In this document: positions 49,023-57,901 of the stretch, one piece after another
Position numbering within the stretch: the first letter of the stretch is position 1
How the letters are laid out: every line of letters begins with the position of its first letter
Assembly (NCBI RefSeq): GCF_018860665.1
Contig: NZ_JAHKPK010000038.1
Span: 1-64,000, forward strand
Direction: 5' to 3'
From: Pacificibacter marinus
Lineage (GTDB): Bacteria; Pseudomonadota; Alphaproteobacteria; Rhodobacterales; Rhodobacteraceae
DNA length: 64,000 nt
The notes under the pieces: generated by a model
The model's database searches: none
Told to the model about the DNA's origin: nothing
Seen by the model: only the letters and a program-made list of their open reading frames with translations
Program-made: the position numbers and the translations under genes

Positions 49023-50389
49023 GCGACCTAATTTTGACTGCCGATGCCATCGTAACAATGAATGCAACGCGCGAAACGCTGACAGATGCGGCGATTTTCG
49101 TGAAAGGCGATGAGATTGCCGCCATTGGCCCACAGACCGAAGTGATTGCCGCCAACCCGAACGTATCTGTCAAAAATCTGGGCAAAGCTGTTTTGATGCC
49201 AGGATTGATCAACGCGCATGCGCATTCAGGATTCCTGCGCGGCACAGCTGAACATTTACCTGTCTGGGATTGGCTGGCGCAGCATATCAACCCCATGCAC
49301 CGTGTCCTTTTGCCCGAAGAAGCCGAGGCGGCGAGTTACCTTGCTTACGCCGAAAGCCTGTTGGGCGGCACGACAACAATCGTCGACATGTGGCGTCATA
49401 TGGATGGATCTGCACGCGCCTGCGAAGTTCTTGGTAATCGTTTGATTGCAGTGCCTTATGTTGGGGAACATCCTGATTACAACTATTTCGACACGCTTGA
49501 TATGAACGAAGGATTGATTGAGCGCTGGAATGGCAAAGCGCAGGGGCGTGTGAATGTTTGGGTCGGTTTAGAACATCTTTTCTACGCCGATGAGCCCGCC
49601 CAACAGCGCGCCATTGATATGTCGAAAAAATACAACGTTCCGTTTCATACGCATTGCTCGGAAGCTGAAATCGAACTGGCGGAATACCAAACACGTTACG
49701 GAAAAAAACCGATGGAGGTGTTCCGCGATCTCGGTTTTTTTGAGACCCCCTTGGCGATGTTCGCTCATGCGGTTTGGTTCTCGCAAGACGAGATAGAAAT
49801 GGTTGCCGATTACAACGTCTCCGTGGCGCATAACCCCGTATCGAATATGAAATTGGCCTCAGGGATTGCGCCCATCAAAGAAATGCTTGCCGCTGGTATC
49901 CCCGTTGGCATTGGTACTGATGGCGAAAAAGAAAATAACAACTTTGACATGTTTGAAGAGATGAAAACAGCATCTCTCAAAGGTAAGCTGCGTGAACTGG
50001 ATGCAGCTGCGATGGACAGTTGGTCTGTGTTGGAAATGGCGACCTGTTTAGGGGCCAAGGCCGTGGGGCTAGATAAGGTCACGGGGTCTTTAGAAGTGGG
50101 TAAAAAAGCGGACATCATTGCCGTAGATGGTCGATCACCACGCATGACGCCATTTTTCCCAGACGGGCGTTGGTTTAATTTGCAACACAATCTTGTCCAT
50201 GCAGTCAAAGGCGGCGATGTCAAAATGACGATGGTCAACGGTGAGGTCTGTGTCGATGAGGGACGCCTTGTTTCTGGCGATATGTCTGAAATTATTGATC
50301 GTGTTTCCCGTCTGGCACCAGGTCATTTCCAGCGTCGCCAAACTTGGTTGGATGCCAATGGTGGCGGGACGACGCAATGGACGGACTAA
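49019..50389 (+). CDS. Amidohydrolase, purine/SAH-deaminase-like (second)
   Basis: A 456-residue metal amidohydrolase: LMPGLINAHAHSGFLRG (H67/H69), PFHTHCSEAE, AHAVWFS and the late catalytic Asp in GIGTDGEKENNNFDMFEEM. It belongs to the cytosine/guanine/5-methylthioadenosine-SAH deaminase superfamily branch. The Glu-Asn-rich TDG segment is distinctive, so the substrate may be a less common purine or pterin. Its start overlaps the GMC gene (ATGA) and it precedes the second NdmC-like gene by 11 bases. Together they suggest deamination and N-demethylation of the same molecule. Confidence 0.85.
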   Translation: MSDLILTADAIVTMNATRETLTDAAIFVKGDEIAAIGPQTEVIAANPNVSVKNLGKAVLMPGLINAHAHSGFLRGTAEHLPVWDWLAQHINPMHRVLLPEEAEAASYLAYAESLLGGTTTIVDMWRHMDGSARACEVLGNRLIAVPYVGEHPDYNYFDTLDMNEGLIERWNGKAQGRVNVWVGLEHLFYADEPAQQRAIDMSKKYNVPFHTHCSEAEIELAEYQTRYGKKPMEVFRDLGFFETPLAMFAHAVWFSQDEIEMVADYNVSVAHNPVSNMKLASGIAPIKEMLAAGIPVGIGTDGEKENNNFDMFEEMKTASLKGKLRELDAAAMDSWSVLEMATCLGAKAVGLDKVTGSLEVGKKADIIAVDGRSPRMTPFFPDGRWFNLQHNLVHAVKGGDVKMTMVNGEVCVDEGRLVSGDMSEIIDRVSRLAPGHFQRRQTWLDANGGGTTQWTD

Positions 50390-50400
50390 AGGAGAAAAAG

Positions 50401-51240
50401 ATGGCAGGCACCCAAGATCCCGTGGCGCTTAATGACTGGTATGCTGTTGCGACTGCGACAGATTTGGATCATGCAGCAGACACCAAGTTGCTTGGCCACC
50501 CCATTACCGTCGGTCCGGGCCACAAGGTGGTTCACGATGGTCGAGATTTGCCAGTGCGTGAAAAGTTTGGGGTGCTTTGGACCACATTGGGCACACCGAA
50601 CAAAGAGATTTTTGATATTGCAGAAAGCCAAGAGACTGGTCGCCGTTTCGTTCCATGTGGCTGGGTCAAAATGCGGGCTTCTGGATTGCGGGTCGTGGAA
50701 AACTTTCTCGACATGGCGCATTTCCCCTTTGTTCATGCGGATATTTTGGGCTCTGAGCCTCATACAGAAGTGCTGAGTTATAAATCAGAAATCCGCCATG
50801 ACGTGGATGAGGTCTGGGCAACCAATTGCAAATTTTTTCAACCTCAGATGACGACGACGCGTCCGGATGGCGAATTCGCGCAGCTTACCTATCGGGTTCC
50901 GTCGCCCTTTGTTGTGATGCTTTATCGTGTGGTGCCGGACAGTGGTGGAGTTGAAGATGCCATCGCGCTGTTTATTCACCCAATAGACGAAGATGAAGTG
51001 CGCGCGATCCCTGTGATGTATCTTACGGATCAAGAGGCCAGCCACACCCAACTGTTGCGGTTTGAGCAGGTGATTTTTTTACAAGACAGGATCATCGTTG
51101 AAAACCAGCGCCCGCGGCTTTTACCACTTGAAGCGCGTGCTGAAATCCCAACGCGTGCCGACAGTTCCTCGGTCGCTTATCGGCGATGGTTGAAACAAAA
51201 GGGCTTAACATTTGGAACAACAACGCCGGAGGCGGCATGA
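50401..51240 (+). CDS. Rieske-less non-haem iron oxygenase subunit, NdmC-like (paralogue 2)
   Basis: A 279-residue protein is clearly paralogous to the product at 36428. Both share ENFLDMAHFPFVH and the ending LPLEAR...IPTRAD...VAYRRWLK. The iron motif is N101-x2-D104-x2-H107-x4-H112, with a likely further carboxylate in FLQDRIIVENQ. As in its paralogue, the Rieske domain is reduced to a ligand-free spacer (about residues 33-58) before FGVLWTTLG. It should use the Rieske protein at 44039. ATG 50401 has GGAG 6 bases upstream, and the stop overlaps the molybdoenzyme gene (ATGA). Coupling to the xanthine-dehydrogenase-like gene suggests demethylation followed by ring hydroxylation. Substrate inferred, not shown. 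Confidence 0.86.
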   Translation: MAGTQDPVALNDWYAVATATDLDHAADTKLLGHPITVGPGHKVVHDGRDLPVREKFGVLWTTLGTPNKEIFDIAESQETGRRFVPCGWVKMRASGLRVVENFLDMAHFPFVHADILGSEPHTEVLSYKSEIRHDVDEVWATNCKFFQPQMTTTRPDGEFAQLTYRVPSPFVVMLYRVVPDSGGVEDAIALFIHPIDEDEVRAIPVMYLTDQEASHTQLLRFEQVIFLQDRIIVENQRPRLLPLEARAEIPTRADSSSVAYRRWLKQKGLTFGTTTPEAA

Positions 51241-54200
51241 AAATCACGCGGCCTGATAGTTTAAAAGAGGCTGCCAAGCTGATTGCGACAGGAGGCGTTG
51301 CCGTTGCGGGGGGCTCCGGTTTTCAATTGGAGTTCTCTCAAGGCCAAACACCACCCGCACAGTATGTGCCCATCGGCCATTTGATCCCCAAAGGTATTCA
51401 GGGTCTTACACTCGGTGCAGGCACGCCACTCGAAGAAATCCGGCACGCTAATATCCCGCTTTTGTCCAAGGCTTGCGCTGATGTGGCCGCGCCAAATGTT
51501 CGGCGTTTGGCCACTTTGGGGGGCAATCTCGCCTGGGGCAAAGGCTGTCTTATTCCTGCGTTGATCGCTTTGGACGCTGTTGTTGAAACGACCGAGGGCG
51601 CTATGAGCGTCTTGGAATATTTGAAAGCGCCTTTTGGGATTATTTTGTCGCTTACCGTGCGGCCGCTCGAAGATAATAAACCTAAAAGCACATGGCGAAA
51701 AGTCGGTTTGAGACAGGCTTTTACAGCATCTATTATTGCATCGGCTGGGATGATGTCGGTGAAGCATGGACAAATATCAGGCCTACGTTTGGCTGTGGGT
51801 GGCGGTGCGACACCACCGCAAAGATTGTATGATGCTGAAGCGTGGCTGTTGGGACAAACGCTAGAAGATGTTGATCTGACTGATTTACGACACCGCATGA
51901 GAGCAGAAATTTCCGCCCCTGACTGTGCCTTTCGAACGGCGAGCTACCGCAAACGTGTGGCGGCAGCGGGGCTTGTTGCGGGGCTGTTTGGCGCGCCAGA
52001 TGTACCGCTGCATAAAACAACGCGCCGCCCCACAAAGATGCCCCTACCTGAGTTGACGGAATTATCGCGCAGCGCAGGACAGAAACGTTGGCAAACGCGC
52101 CCTGATATGCCCGCGAAAGTGCGTGGAAAGCTGCTCTATCTCACGGATAAACGTGAGGCGCAGATGTTGGTCGGGCGTATTCTTCGCGCAGGGCGACCTC
52201 ATGCGCGCATCTTGGCGATTGATACATCAAAAGCCGAGGCTTTGTCAGGCGTAAAGGCCGTGGTGACGCATCGTGATATCAAAGGGCTGAACGGGTTCGG
52301 TATTGTGTTTCAAGACCAGCCAGCTTTATGCGCTGACAAAGTGCGCTATACTGGTGACCCTGTCGCGGCTGTCGCTGCTATCGATGAGGCCACTGCATCC
52401 AAAGCCTTGTCGCTGATCAAAGTCACCTATGAAGATTTACCTGTCGTCACAGAGGCGCGCGCCGCTTTGATGCCTGACACGCCTTTGGTCCATGAGACGG
52501 GCAATCTGGTAACTGAGGTATCTCACGGTCGTGGCGATACGGAGCTAGAGTGGACTGAAGCATGGGCGAACGTGGCGCATATCGTCGAAGAGACCTATGT
52601 AACCCCGCGCCAAATGCATGGCTTTATGGAAACCGAAGGCGGCTGGGCGGCACCTGAGGGTGCGGGCTTGTTAATCTGTGCCGGCGGACAGCATGGTGCG
52701 CGTGATCAAATGCAACTCTCGCGTATTCTGGATATGCCCACAGAAAATTTGCGCGTGATCACATCGCCCACGGGCGGGGCGTTTGGCGGCAAAGATGAAT
52801 TGACGGTTCAGCCAGCGCTTGCGCTTTTGGCGCAAAAATCAGGACAAGCTGTACGGTTGCATCTGTCACGGGCCGAAAGTGTACAGGCCGGAACCAAGCG
52901 CAATCCCATGTGGATAAAGATGAAAACCGGTTGCGATGCAAAGGGGAAAGTCATCGTGCAAGACGTCGATGTGCTGTCCGAATGCGGAGCCTATGCATCC
53001 TTGTCGCCCGGTGTTTTGGAAACGGCGATGGAGCATGTGGTTGGGCCTTACGCGATCGCGCATTATCGTGCGCGTGGACGTTTGGCCTATACCAACAACG
53101 GAACTTGCGGGGCGTTTCGGGGCTTTGGTGCCAATCAGATGACCTATGCTATTGAGTGCCAAATGGACCGTCTGGCAGGGCTGTGTGGCCTCGATCCGGT
53201 TGACATGCGCCGTCGCAATCTTCGCGCGCTTGGCAGCCCTGGTGTGCTTGGTCAAGCCGTGGCGCCGACAGAGCGCTTGCCCGAAATGCTTGCCGCCGCT
53301 TCAGCTTCGCGCATGTGGCAACCATTTGCCGTCAAAGAAGATGAATGGGCCGGTGTCGGGATGGCTTTGAATTATCAAGGCAACGGATTGGGGACTATTC
53401 CAGAAGACGAAGCTGATTTCGGGCTCGCGCTTAAGGATGGAAAAATCCAAGCCTTGTGCGGTTTGGATGAAATGGGGCAGGGGCTTATTGCCTCCTTACA
53501 TGCCGCTGTTTCAGATAAGTTGGGCTGTGATCGCGCAGATATTTACGCTGTGATTGGCGATACAAAGCACGCCCCCGACAGCGGATCCACAACTGCGGCT
53601 CGCGGTGGTTATGTGGTTTGGCGTGGTGTCGAAGAAACGGCTCCAGCGTTTCAAGCGGCTCTTTTGGGGCGGGCTGCACAGATATTGAACTGCGCCAGCG
53701 ACACACTTGCAATCGTGCCTGGCGGGATCACAAAATTTGGTTTGAATACGCAGACACCTTGTTTGACATTCGCCGACTTAGGAGATGTCGCGCCGGTTCA
53801 AGCACATTACCTTTTCCCAAAGACGAACTACACCAAAGGCAATGCGCGTTTCATTTTTGCATTTGGGGCAACTTTGGCACGCATTGCTGTGAACCGAATA
53901 ACAGGCATGGTGCGTGTCGTTGACTTTGAAATGCATACGGCGGCTGGCCCCGTGATGGATATGGCATCCTATCTGGGGCAAATGGAGGGCGGTCTGGTGC
54001 AAGCCCTTGGTGCAACCTTGACGGAAGATATGCCCTATCATGCGGGGCATCCTGTTGCGCGAAATTTCGATAGCTACATGATGCCGAACGTCAAGGATGC
54101 ACCTGAACATATACGTGTAACGGCGCATGAAAGTCTTGATCCTGAAGACCCGTTCGGGCCGCGTGGAGCGGGGGAACTTGGGGTTGGTGCCGTGGCGCCC

Positions 54201-54335
54201 GCGATTGCCAATGCCGTTGCTGACGCAATTGGGTTTTGGCCTGCTATAACGCCGATTTCGCCCGAGACAATTCTTACGGTGATGGACAGCTTTACGGAGA
54301 TGGACAACCTTACGACGATGGAAGGGCGGGCATGA
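51237..54335 (+). CDS. Xanthine-dehydrogenase-type FAD-molybdopterin fusion subunit
   Basis: A 1,032-residue protein. Residues 1-250 are an FAD-binding subunit (GGVAVAGGSGFQLEFS, APNVRRLATLGGNLAWG, plus a CO-dehydrogenase flavoprotein C-terminal-like part). Residues about 290-1,030 are the molybdenum-cofactor large subunit, with PTGGAFGGKDEL, GAFRGFGANQM and the catalytic Glu region RGAGELGVGAVAPAIANAV. The usual orders are FeS-FAD-Mo on one chain or three separate chains. An FAD-Mo fusion with a separate FeS protein (next gene) is uncommon. By context it hydroxylates xanthine or a related purine. Cofactor maturation genes (xdhC) are not in the window. Confidence 0.88.
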   Translation: MKITRPDSLKEAAKLIATGGVAVAGGSGFQLEFSQGQTPPAQYVPIGHLIPKGIQGLTLGAGTPLEEIRHANIPLLSKACADVAAPNVRRLATLGGNLAWGKGCLIPALIALDAVVETTEGAMSVLEYLKAPFGIILSLTVRPLEDNKPKSTWRKVGLRQAFTASIIASAGMMSVKHGQISGLRLAVGGGATPPQRLYDAEAWLLGQTLEDVDLTDLRHRMRAEISAPDCAFRTASYRKRVAAAGLVAGLFGAPDVPLHKTTRRPTKMPLPELTELSRSAGQKRWQTRPDMPAKVRGKLLYLTDKREAQMLVGRILRAGRPHARILAIDTSKAEALSGVKAVVTHRDIKGLNGFGIVFQDQPALCADKVRYTGDPVAAVAAIDEATASKALSLIKVTYEDLPVVTEARAALMPDTPLVHETGNLVTEVSHGRGDTELEWTEAWANVAHIVEETYVTPRQMHGFMETEGGWAAPEGAGLLICAGGQHGARDQMQLSRILDMPTENLRVITSPTGGAFGGKDELTVQPALALLAQKSGQAVRLHLSRAESVQAGTKRNPMWIKMKTGCDAKGKVIVQDVDVLSECGAYASLSPGVLETAMEHVVGPYAIAHYRARGRLAYTNNGTCGAFRGFGANQMTYAIECQMDRLAGLCGLDPVDMRRRNLRALGSPGVLGQAVAPTERLPEMLAAASASRMWQPFAVKEDEWAGVGMALNYQGNGLGTIPEDEADFGLALKDGKIQALCGLDEMGQGLIASLHAAVSDKLGCDRADIYAVIGDTKHAPDSGSTTAARGGYVVWRGVEETAPAFQAALLGRAAQILNCASDTLAIVPGGITKFGLNTQTPCLTFADLGDVAPVQAHYLFPKTNYTKGNARFIFAFGATLARIAVNRITGMVRVVDFEMHTAAGPVMDMASYLGQMEGGLVQALGATLTEDMPYHAGHPVARNFDSYMMPNVKDAPEHIRVTAHESLDPEDPFGPRGAGELGVGAVAPAIANAVADAIGFWPAITPISPETILTVMDSFTEMDNLTTMEGRA

Positions 54336-54796
54336 TACAGTTTAAGCTTAACGGCGTGCCGGCACAGATTGCCGCTGATGCAATGCTCGTGACGTACTTG
54401 CGCGAAGATATCGGAGCGACGGCTACGAAAATCGGCTGTGACATCGGACGTTGCGGCGCTTGTACGGTACTGCGTGACGGCGCACCGATCAATGCTTGTC
54501 TCGTGATGGGCTGGCAAATTGAGCACGCAGAGATCACCACGATCACCGGACTTGAAACGCAACCTGCTGGCAGGGTGTTGATTAAAGCGATGGAGATCGA
54601 GAATGGGTTTCAATGCGGGTATTGCGCACCCGGAGTAATGATGAGCCTCACGGGGCTTTTGTCTGTTGAAAGCCTTCCAGACGACGCGATGATCGAAGAG
54701 GCGCTTGAAGGCAATATTTGCCGCTGTACAGGCTACCATTCCATTTTGCGCGGGGCGCGTTTGGCACGAGATATGATGAAGGACACGAGACGATGA
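54332..54796 (+). CDS. Two-[2Fe-2S] electron-transfer subunit of the molybdoenzyme
   Basis: A 154-residue protein has a plant-ferredoxin-type domain (ligands C36, C41, C44, C56 in GCDIGRCGACTV...NACLV) and an all-helical second cluster domain (C95-GY-C98 and C130-R-C132: FQCGYCAPG, NICRCTGYHSI). These eight Cys are the complete set of the xanthine-oxidase family. It overlaps its partner gene upstream and the aldehyde dehydrogenase downstream by ATGA, which fixes the start at 54332. Confidence 0.95.
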   Translation: MIQFKLNGVPAQIAADAMLVTYLREDIGATATKIGCDIGRCGACTVLRDGAPINACLVMGWQIEHAEITTITGLETQPAGRVLIKAMEIENGFQCGYCAPGVMMSLTGLLSVESLPDDAMIEEALEGNICRCTGYHSILRGARLARDMMKDTRR

Positions 54797-56301
54797 CATT
54801 CACTGTAAAACCCTGCGCGCCTAAAACTGTCGGAGCTAAAGCTTTGCTGTCTCGGCCTGTTCAACCGGTTTGGATTGGGGGCGAATGGCATGTTTTGTCT
54901 GAGACCTTTGACAGTCACGATCCCGCCACAGGAAAGCTACTGACGCGCTTGTCTCGTGCGGGTCAGGCTGAAGCTGATCAAGCTGTTGAGGCGGCCAATA
55001 CTGCGCTGATTGGCGCAGATTGGGCGGGGATGTTACCGGCCATGCGTCAGGCGCTTTTGTGGAAAATCGCTGATCTGATCGAAGCCCATGCAGATGAATT
55101 GGCCGAACTTGAATGTCTGGACCAAGGCAAAACATATGCCACAGCCCGATTTGGCGAACTGAATGGCGCGATCGCGCAGTTTCGCTATTACGCAGGCTAT
55201 GCGACCAAATTATCGGGTCAGACCATCACGCCGTCCATCGGATATGCGCCAGCAGGCAAACAGGTTATGGCCTACACGCGGCGCGAACCCGTGGGGGTGG
55301 TCGCGGCGATTGTACCGTGGAATTCGCCTTTATTGATGGCCGCGATGAAGCTTGCCCCCGCGCTGTGTGCGGGGTGTACAGTAATTTTGAAACCCGCCGA
55401 AGAGACTTCTCTCACGGCGGTGCGTTTGTGCGAATTGATCGAACAAGCTGGGGTGCCCGTTGGCGTGGTGAACCTTTTGACGGGGCTTGGGCATGAGGTG
55501 GGAGAAGCGCTGGCTGTCCACCCCGATGTGGCCAAGGTCGCCTTTACTGGATCGACAGACATCGGGCGTCGTTTGTTAGGATCCGCACAGGGCAATTTGA
55601 AAAAACTAACGCTTGAACTTGGTGGGAAATCTCCGGCTATTGTCATGAATGATGCCGACCTTGATCTGGCTGTGTCGGGGGTTGCACGCGGTATTTTTGC
55701 CAATTCGGGACAGGTCTGCGTGGCCGCCTCGCGTATCTATGTTCAACGAGGGATTTATGATCGCTTTGCCGAAAAATTTGCGGTATCTGCGCAGTCAATG
55801 CGACTTGGGCACGGGCTTGATCCTGACAGTGACCTTGGGCCTTTGATCAACGCAGGCCATGCCAAACATGTGGCTGAGATTGTTGACGCCGGTCGCACTT
55901 CTGGCGCCGAAGTTTTAGCGGGCGGGGCGATCAATGCGGATTATCCGGCTTTCTACCACCCAACTGTGTTAACGAATGTTCGCCCTGAGATGTCCGTGAT
56001 GCGCGAAGAGGTTTTTGGCCCTGTGGCCACGCTTACTGCGTTTGATGAAGCAGATGAGGTGGTCGCCATGGCAAATGACACACAATACGGTTTGGCTGCC
56101 TCGGTGTGGACACAAGACCTGTCGAGGGCGCATCGTTTAAGTGCTCAAGTGCGCGCAGGGACGGTTTGGGTGAATTGCCACAGTTACTTTTCGCCAGAGC
56201 TGCCAAAAGGTGGCATGAAGGCGTCTGGCTGGGGTGTTGAGAATGGCGCCTTGGGGCTGGACAACTATCTGGAAAATAAGACTGTTTGTATGCTTGTTTA
56301 A
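54793..56301 (+). CDS. NAD(P)-dependent aldehyde dehydrogenase
   Basis: A 502-residue enzyme of the ALDH superfamily: IVPWNSPLLMAAMKLAPALCAG (cofactor site), FTGSTDIGRRL, the general-base Glu in LELGGKSPAIV, the nucleophilic Cys in NSGQVCVAASR, and EEVFGPVATL. It oxidises an aldehyde to its acid. Candidates are an aldehyde from the TPP decarboxylase or from the GMC enzyme; the formaldehyde released by N-demethylation is a less likely substrate for this branch. The start at 54793 overlaps the FeS subunit gene by ATGA. Confidence 0.92.
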   Translation: MTFTVKPCAPKTVGAKALLSRPVQPVWIGGEWHVLSETFDSHDPATGKLLTRLSRAGQAEADQAVEAANTALIGADWAGMLPAMRQALLWKIADLIEAHADELAELECLDQGKTYATARFGELNGAIAQFRYYAGYATKLSGQTITPSIGYAPAGKQVMAYTRREPVGVVAAIVPWNSPLLMAAMKLAPALCAGCTVILKPAEETSLTAVRLCELIEQAGVPVGVVNLLTGLGHEVGEALAVHPDVAKVAFTGSTDIGRRLLGSAQGNLKKLTLELGGKSPAIVMNDADLDLAVSGVARGIFANSGQVCVAASRIYVQRGIYDRFAEKFAVSAQSMRLGHGLDPDSDLGPLINAGHAKHVAEIVDAGRTSGAEVLAGGAINADYPAFYHPTVLTNVRPEMSVMREEVFGPVATLTAFDEADEVVAMANDTQYGLAASVWTQDLSRAHRLSAQVRAGTVWVNCHSYFSPELPKGGMKASGWGVENGALGLDNYLENKTVCMLV

Positions 56302-56400
56302 GCCATTTCTGGGCGCGACTATGCAATATGAAATGTCGGGCCCAAGATGGGGTGGGATCTTACCGTAAAAGCTTCGTATTAATCTGAAAGGGCTAAGACA

Positions 56401-57729
56401 TTGACTGTCGATATTGCAATTATTAATGGCACAGTGATGCCAATGGGTGGCGCTGACGTCATCGAGCGCGGCACGGTTACCATCAAAGGAACCAAGATCG
56501 CCCAAGTCGGTGCGGCAGATGCAATTGATATATCCGGCGCAATCAAAGTGATTGACGCCAACAATTGTGTGATCATGCCCGGCTTTTGCAACAGTCACAC
56601 TCATATCGCGTCCAACATGTTGCTGCGTGGGCTATTGGAAGATGTGCGCCTGTTCGAATGGCTAAGTACCATGTGGACCTTGAAGCAAAATTTTGATCCA
56701 GATACGCTCTATTGGGCCAGCATGAATGGTCTTGTAGAAATGGTGAAATCGGGCATCACCTCATTCAACGAACATTTCGACGCCTATGCCGTGGAGCCAC
56801 AGATTGAAGCGCTCAAAGTGATCCCGCTGCGGGCGACTTTGGGGTACGGGTTTGCGGATCGTGGCATCTATAAATCAATAACCGACTGGTCGTGGAAAAC
56901 GCTGCACGGCTACGGCGATCTTGTGGCCCAACATCATCATAGCAATGGCGGCCTTTTACAGATTGGGCTCTCGCCTCATGCGACCTATTCCTGTGGTCCT
57001 GAAATGTATCATCTGGTGCGCGAAGTGGCCGATGCGCATGGGGTTCCGATCCATACTCACCTTGCCGAAGGGCCGCAAGAAAACGCTTATGTCCAAGAGA
57101 CCTATGGCACGTCGCCAGTGCGTTGGTTACATTCTTTAGGCTTTTTGAAATCCGATGTGACGGCGGCGCATTGCACCCAACTGGACGATGAAGACGCACG
57201 TATTTTAGCAGAAACCGGCACTAAGATCGCCCATTGTCCTGTCTGCAATGCCAAGCTGTCTTCGGGCACGCTGCATTTGAAATGTGTACAACATCACGGC
57301 GTAACGGTGGGCTTGGCGACCGATGGTCCGGCCAGTCACAATTCGCTCGATATGTTCCAAGAAATGAAATTCGCCAGCATCATTCACAAAGATAAAACCG
57401 GTGACGCAGAGTTTTTGCCGACGCAGCAAGTGTTAGAAATGGCAACGGCTGAAGGGGCAAAGGCGATGAATAGACCTGAAACGGGTCAGTTGACGCAGGG
57501 GATGGCGGCGGATGTGATTGTGGTTAATATGGACACAGCACACACGATGCCCGTCTACGACCCCGTCGCGACACTGGTCTATTCCAGTCGCGCAGATGAT
57601 GTGGTGCATACGATTGTTGCGGGGCGTGTTCTTATGGAAAACCGAGTGGTTATAGGCATTGATGAAGCAGAAGTTCGTGCGAACTTTCGTGCTAAGGCGC
57701 ATGCGCTTCGGACGCGAAGCCTTGGGTGA
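56401..57729 (+). CDS. Amidohydrolase, purine/SAH-deaminase-like (third)
   Basis: A 442-residue metal amidohydrolase: IMPGFCNSHTHIASNMLLRG (H66/H68), PIHTHLAEGPQE, AAHCTQLDDED, and the catalytic Asp in GLATDGPASHNSLDMFQEM. It is closest in pattern to the S-adenosylhomocysteine/5-methylthioadenosine and triazine (AtzA/TrzN-like) deaminases. The start is TTG 56401 with GAAAGGG about 8 bases upstream; no suitable ATG is nearby. A 99-base gap separates it from the aldehyde dehydrogenase, so it is the last and least tightly coupled member of the rightward series. Confidence 0.85.
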   Translation: MTVDIAIINGTVMPMGGADVIERGTVTIKGTKIAQVGAADAIDISGAIKVIDANNCVIMPGFCNSHTHIASNMLLRGLLEDVRLFEWLSTMWTLKQNFDPDTLYWASMNGLVEMVKSGITSFNEHFDAYAVEPQIEALKVIPLRATLGYGFADRGIYKSITDWSWKTLHGYGDLVAQHHHSNGGLLQIGLSPHATYSCGPEMYHLVREVADAHGVPIHTHLAEGPQENAYVQETYGTSPVRWLHSLGFLKSDVTAAHCTQLDDEDARILAETGTKIAHCPVCNAKLSSGTLHLKCVQHHGVTVGLATDGPASHNSLDMFQEMKFASIIHKDKTGDAEFLPTQQVLEMATAEGAKAMNRPETGQLTQGMAADVIVVNMDTAHTMPVYDPVATLVYSSRADDVVHTIVAGRVLMENRVVIGIDEAEVRANFRAKAHALRTRSLG

Positions 57730-57901
57730 GCAAAGGCTTACGATAGGCCCTTTTAATCTCGTCCATTGTAACTGTTTTGGGTATGTCGAAAGATGCGTGG
57801 GGATCGTTTGCCAACTGTTGCGCCACATCCTGTTCACGAACAATGATTGAATAAATTAATTGCAACGCGTTAGCCTCAAATGGCACATAGAGTACGGGGT
57901 G

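Noticed and set aside
36428-51240. Calling the cluster a caffeine-degradation operon
   Set aside because: No NdmA/NdmB-like full Rieske oxygenase and no NdmD reductase are present; only the Rieske-less/NdmE-like arrangement is shared, so the substrate must stay open.
46386-56301. Sulfonate (sulfopyruvate/isethionate) degradation pathway suggested by TPP decarboxylase, GMC enzyme and ALDH
   Set aside because: No sulfoacetaldehyde acetyltransferase, sulfonate transporter or sulfite handling genes are present, and the genes are locked into an operon with purine-type enzymes.
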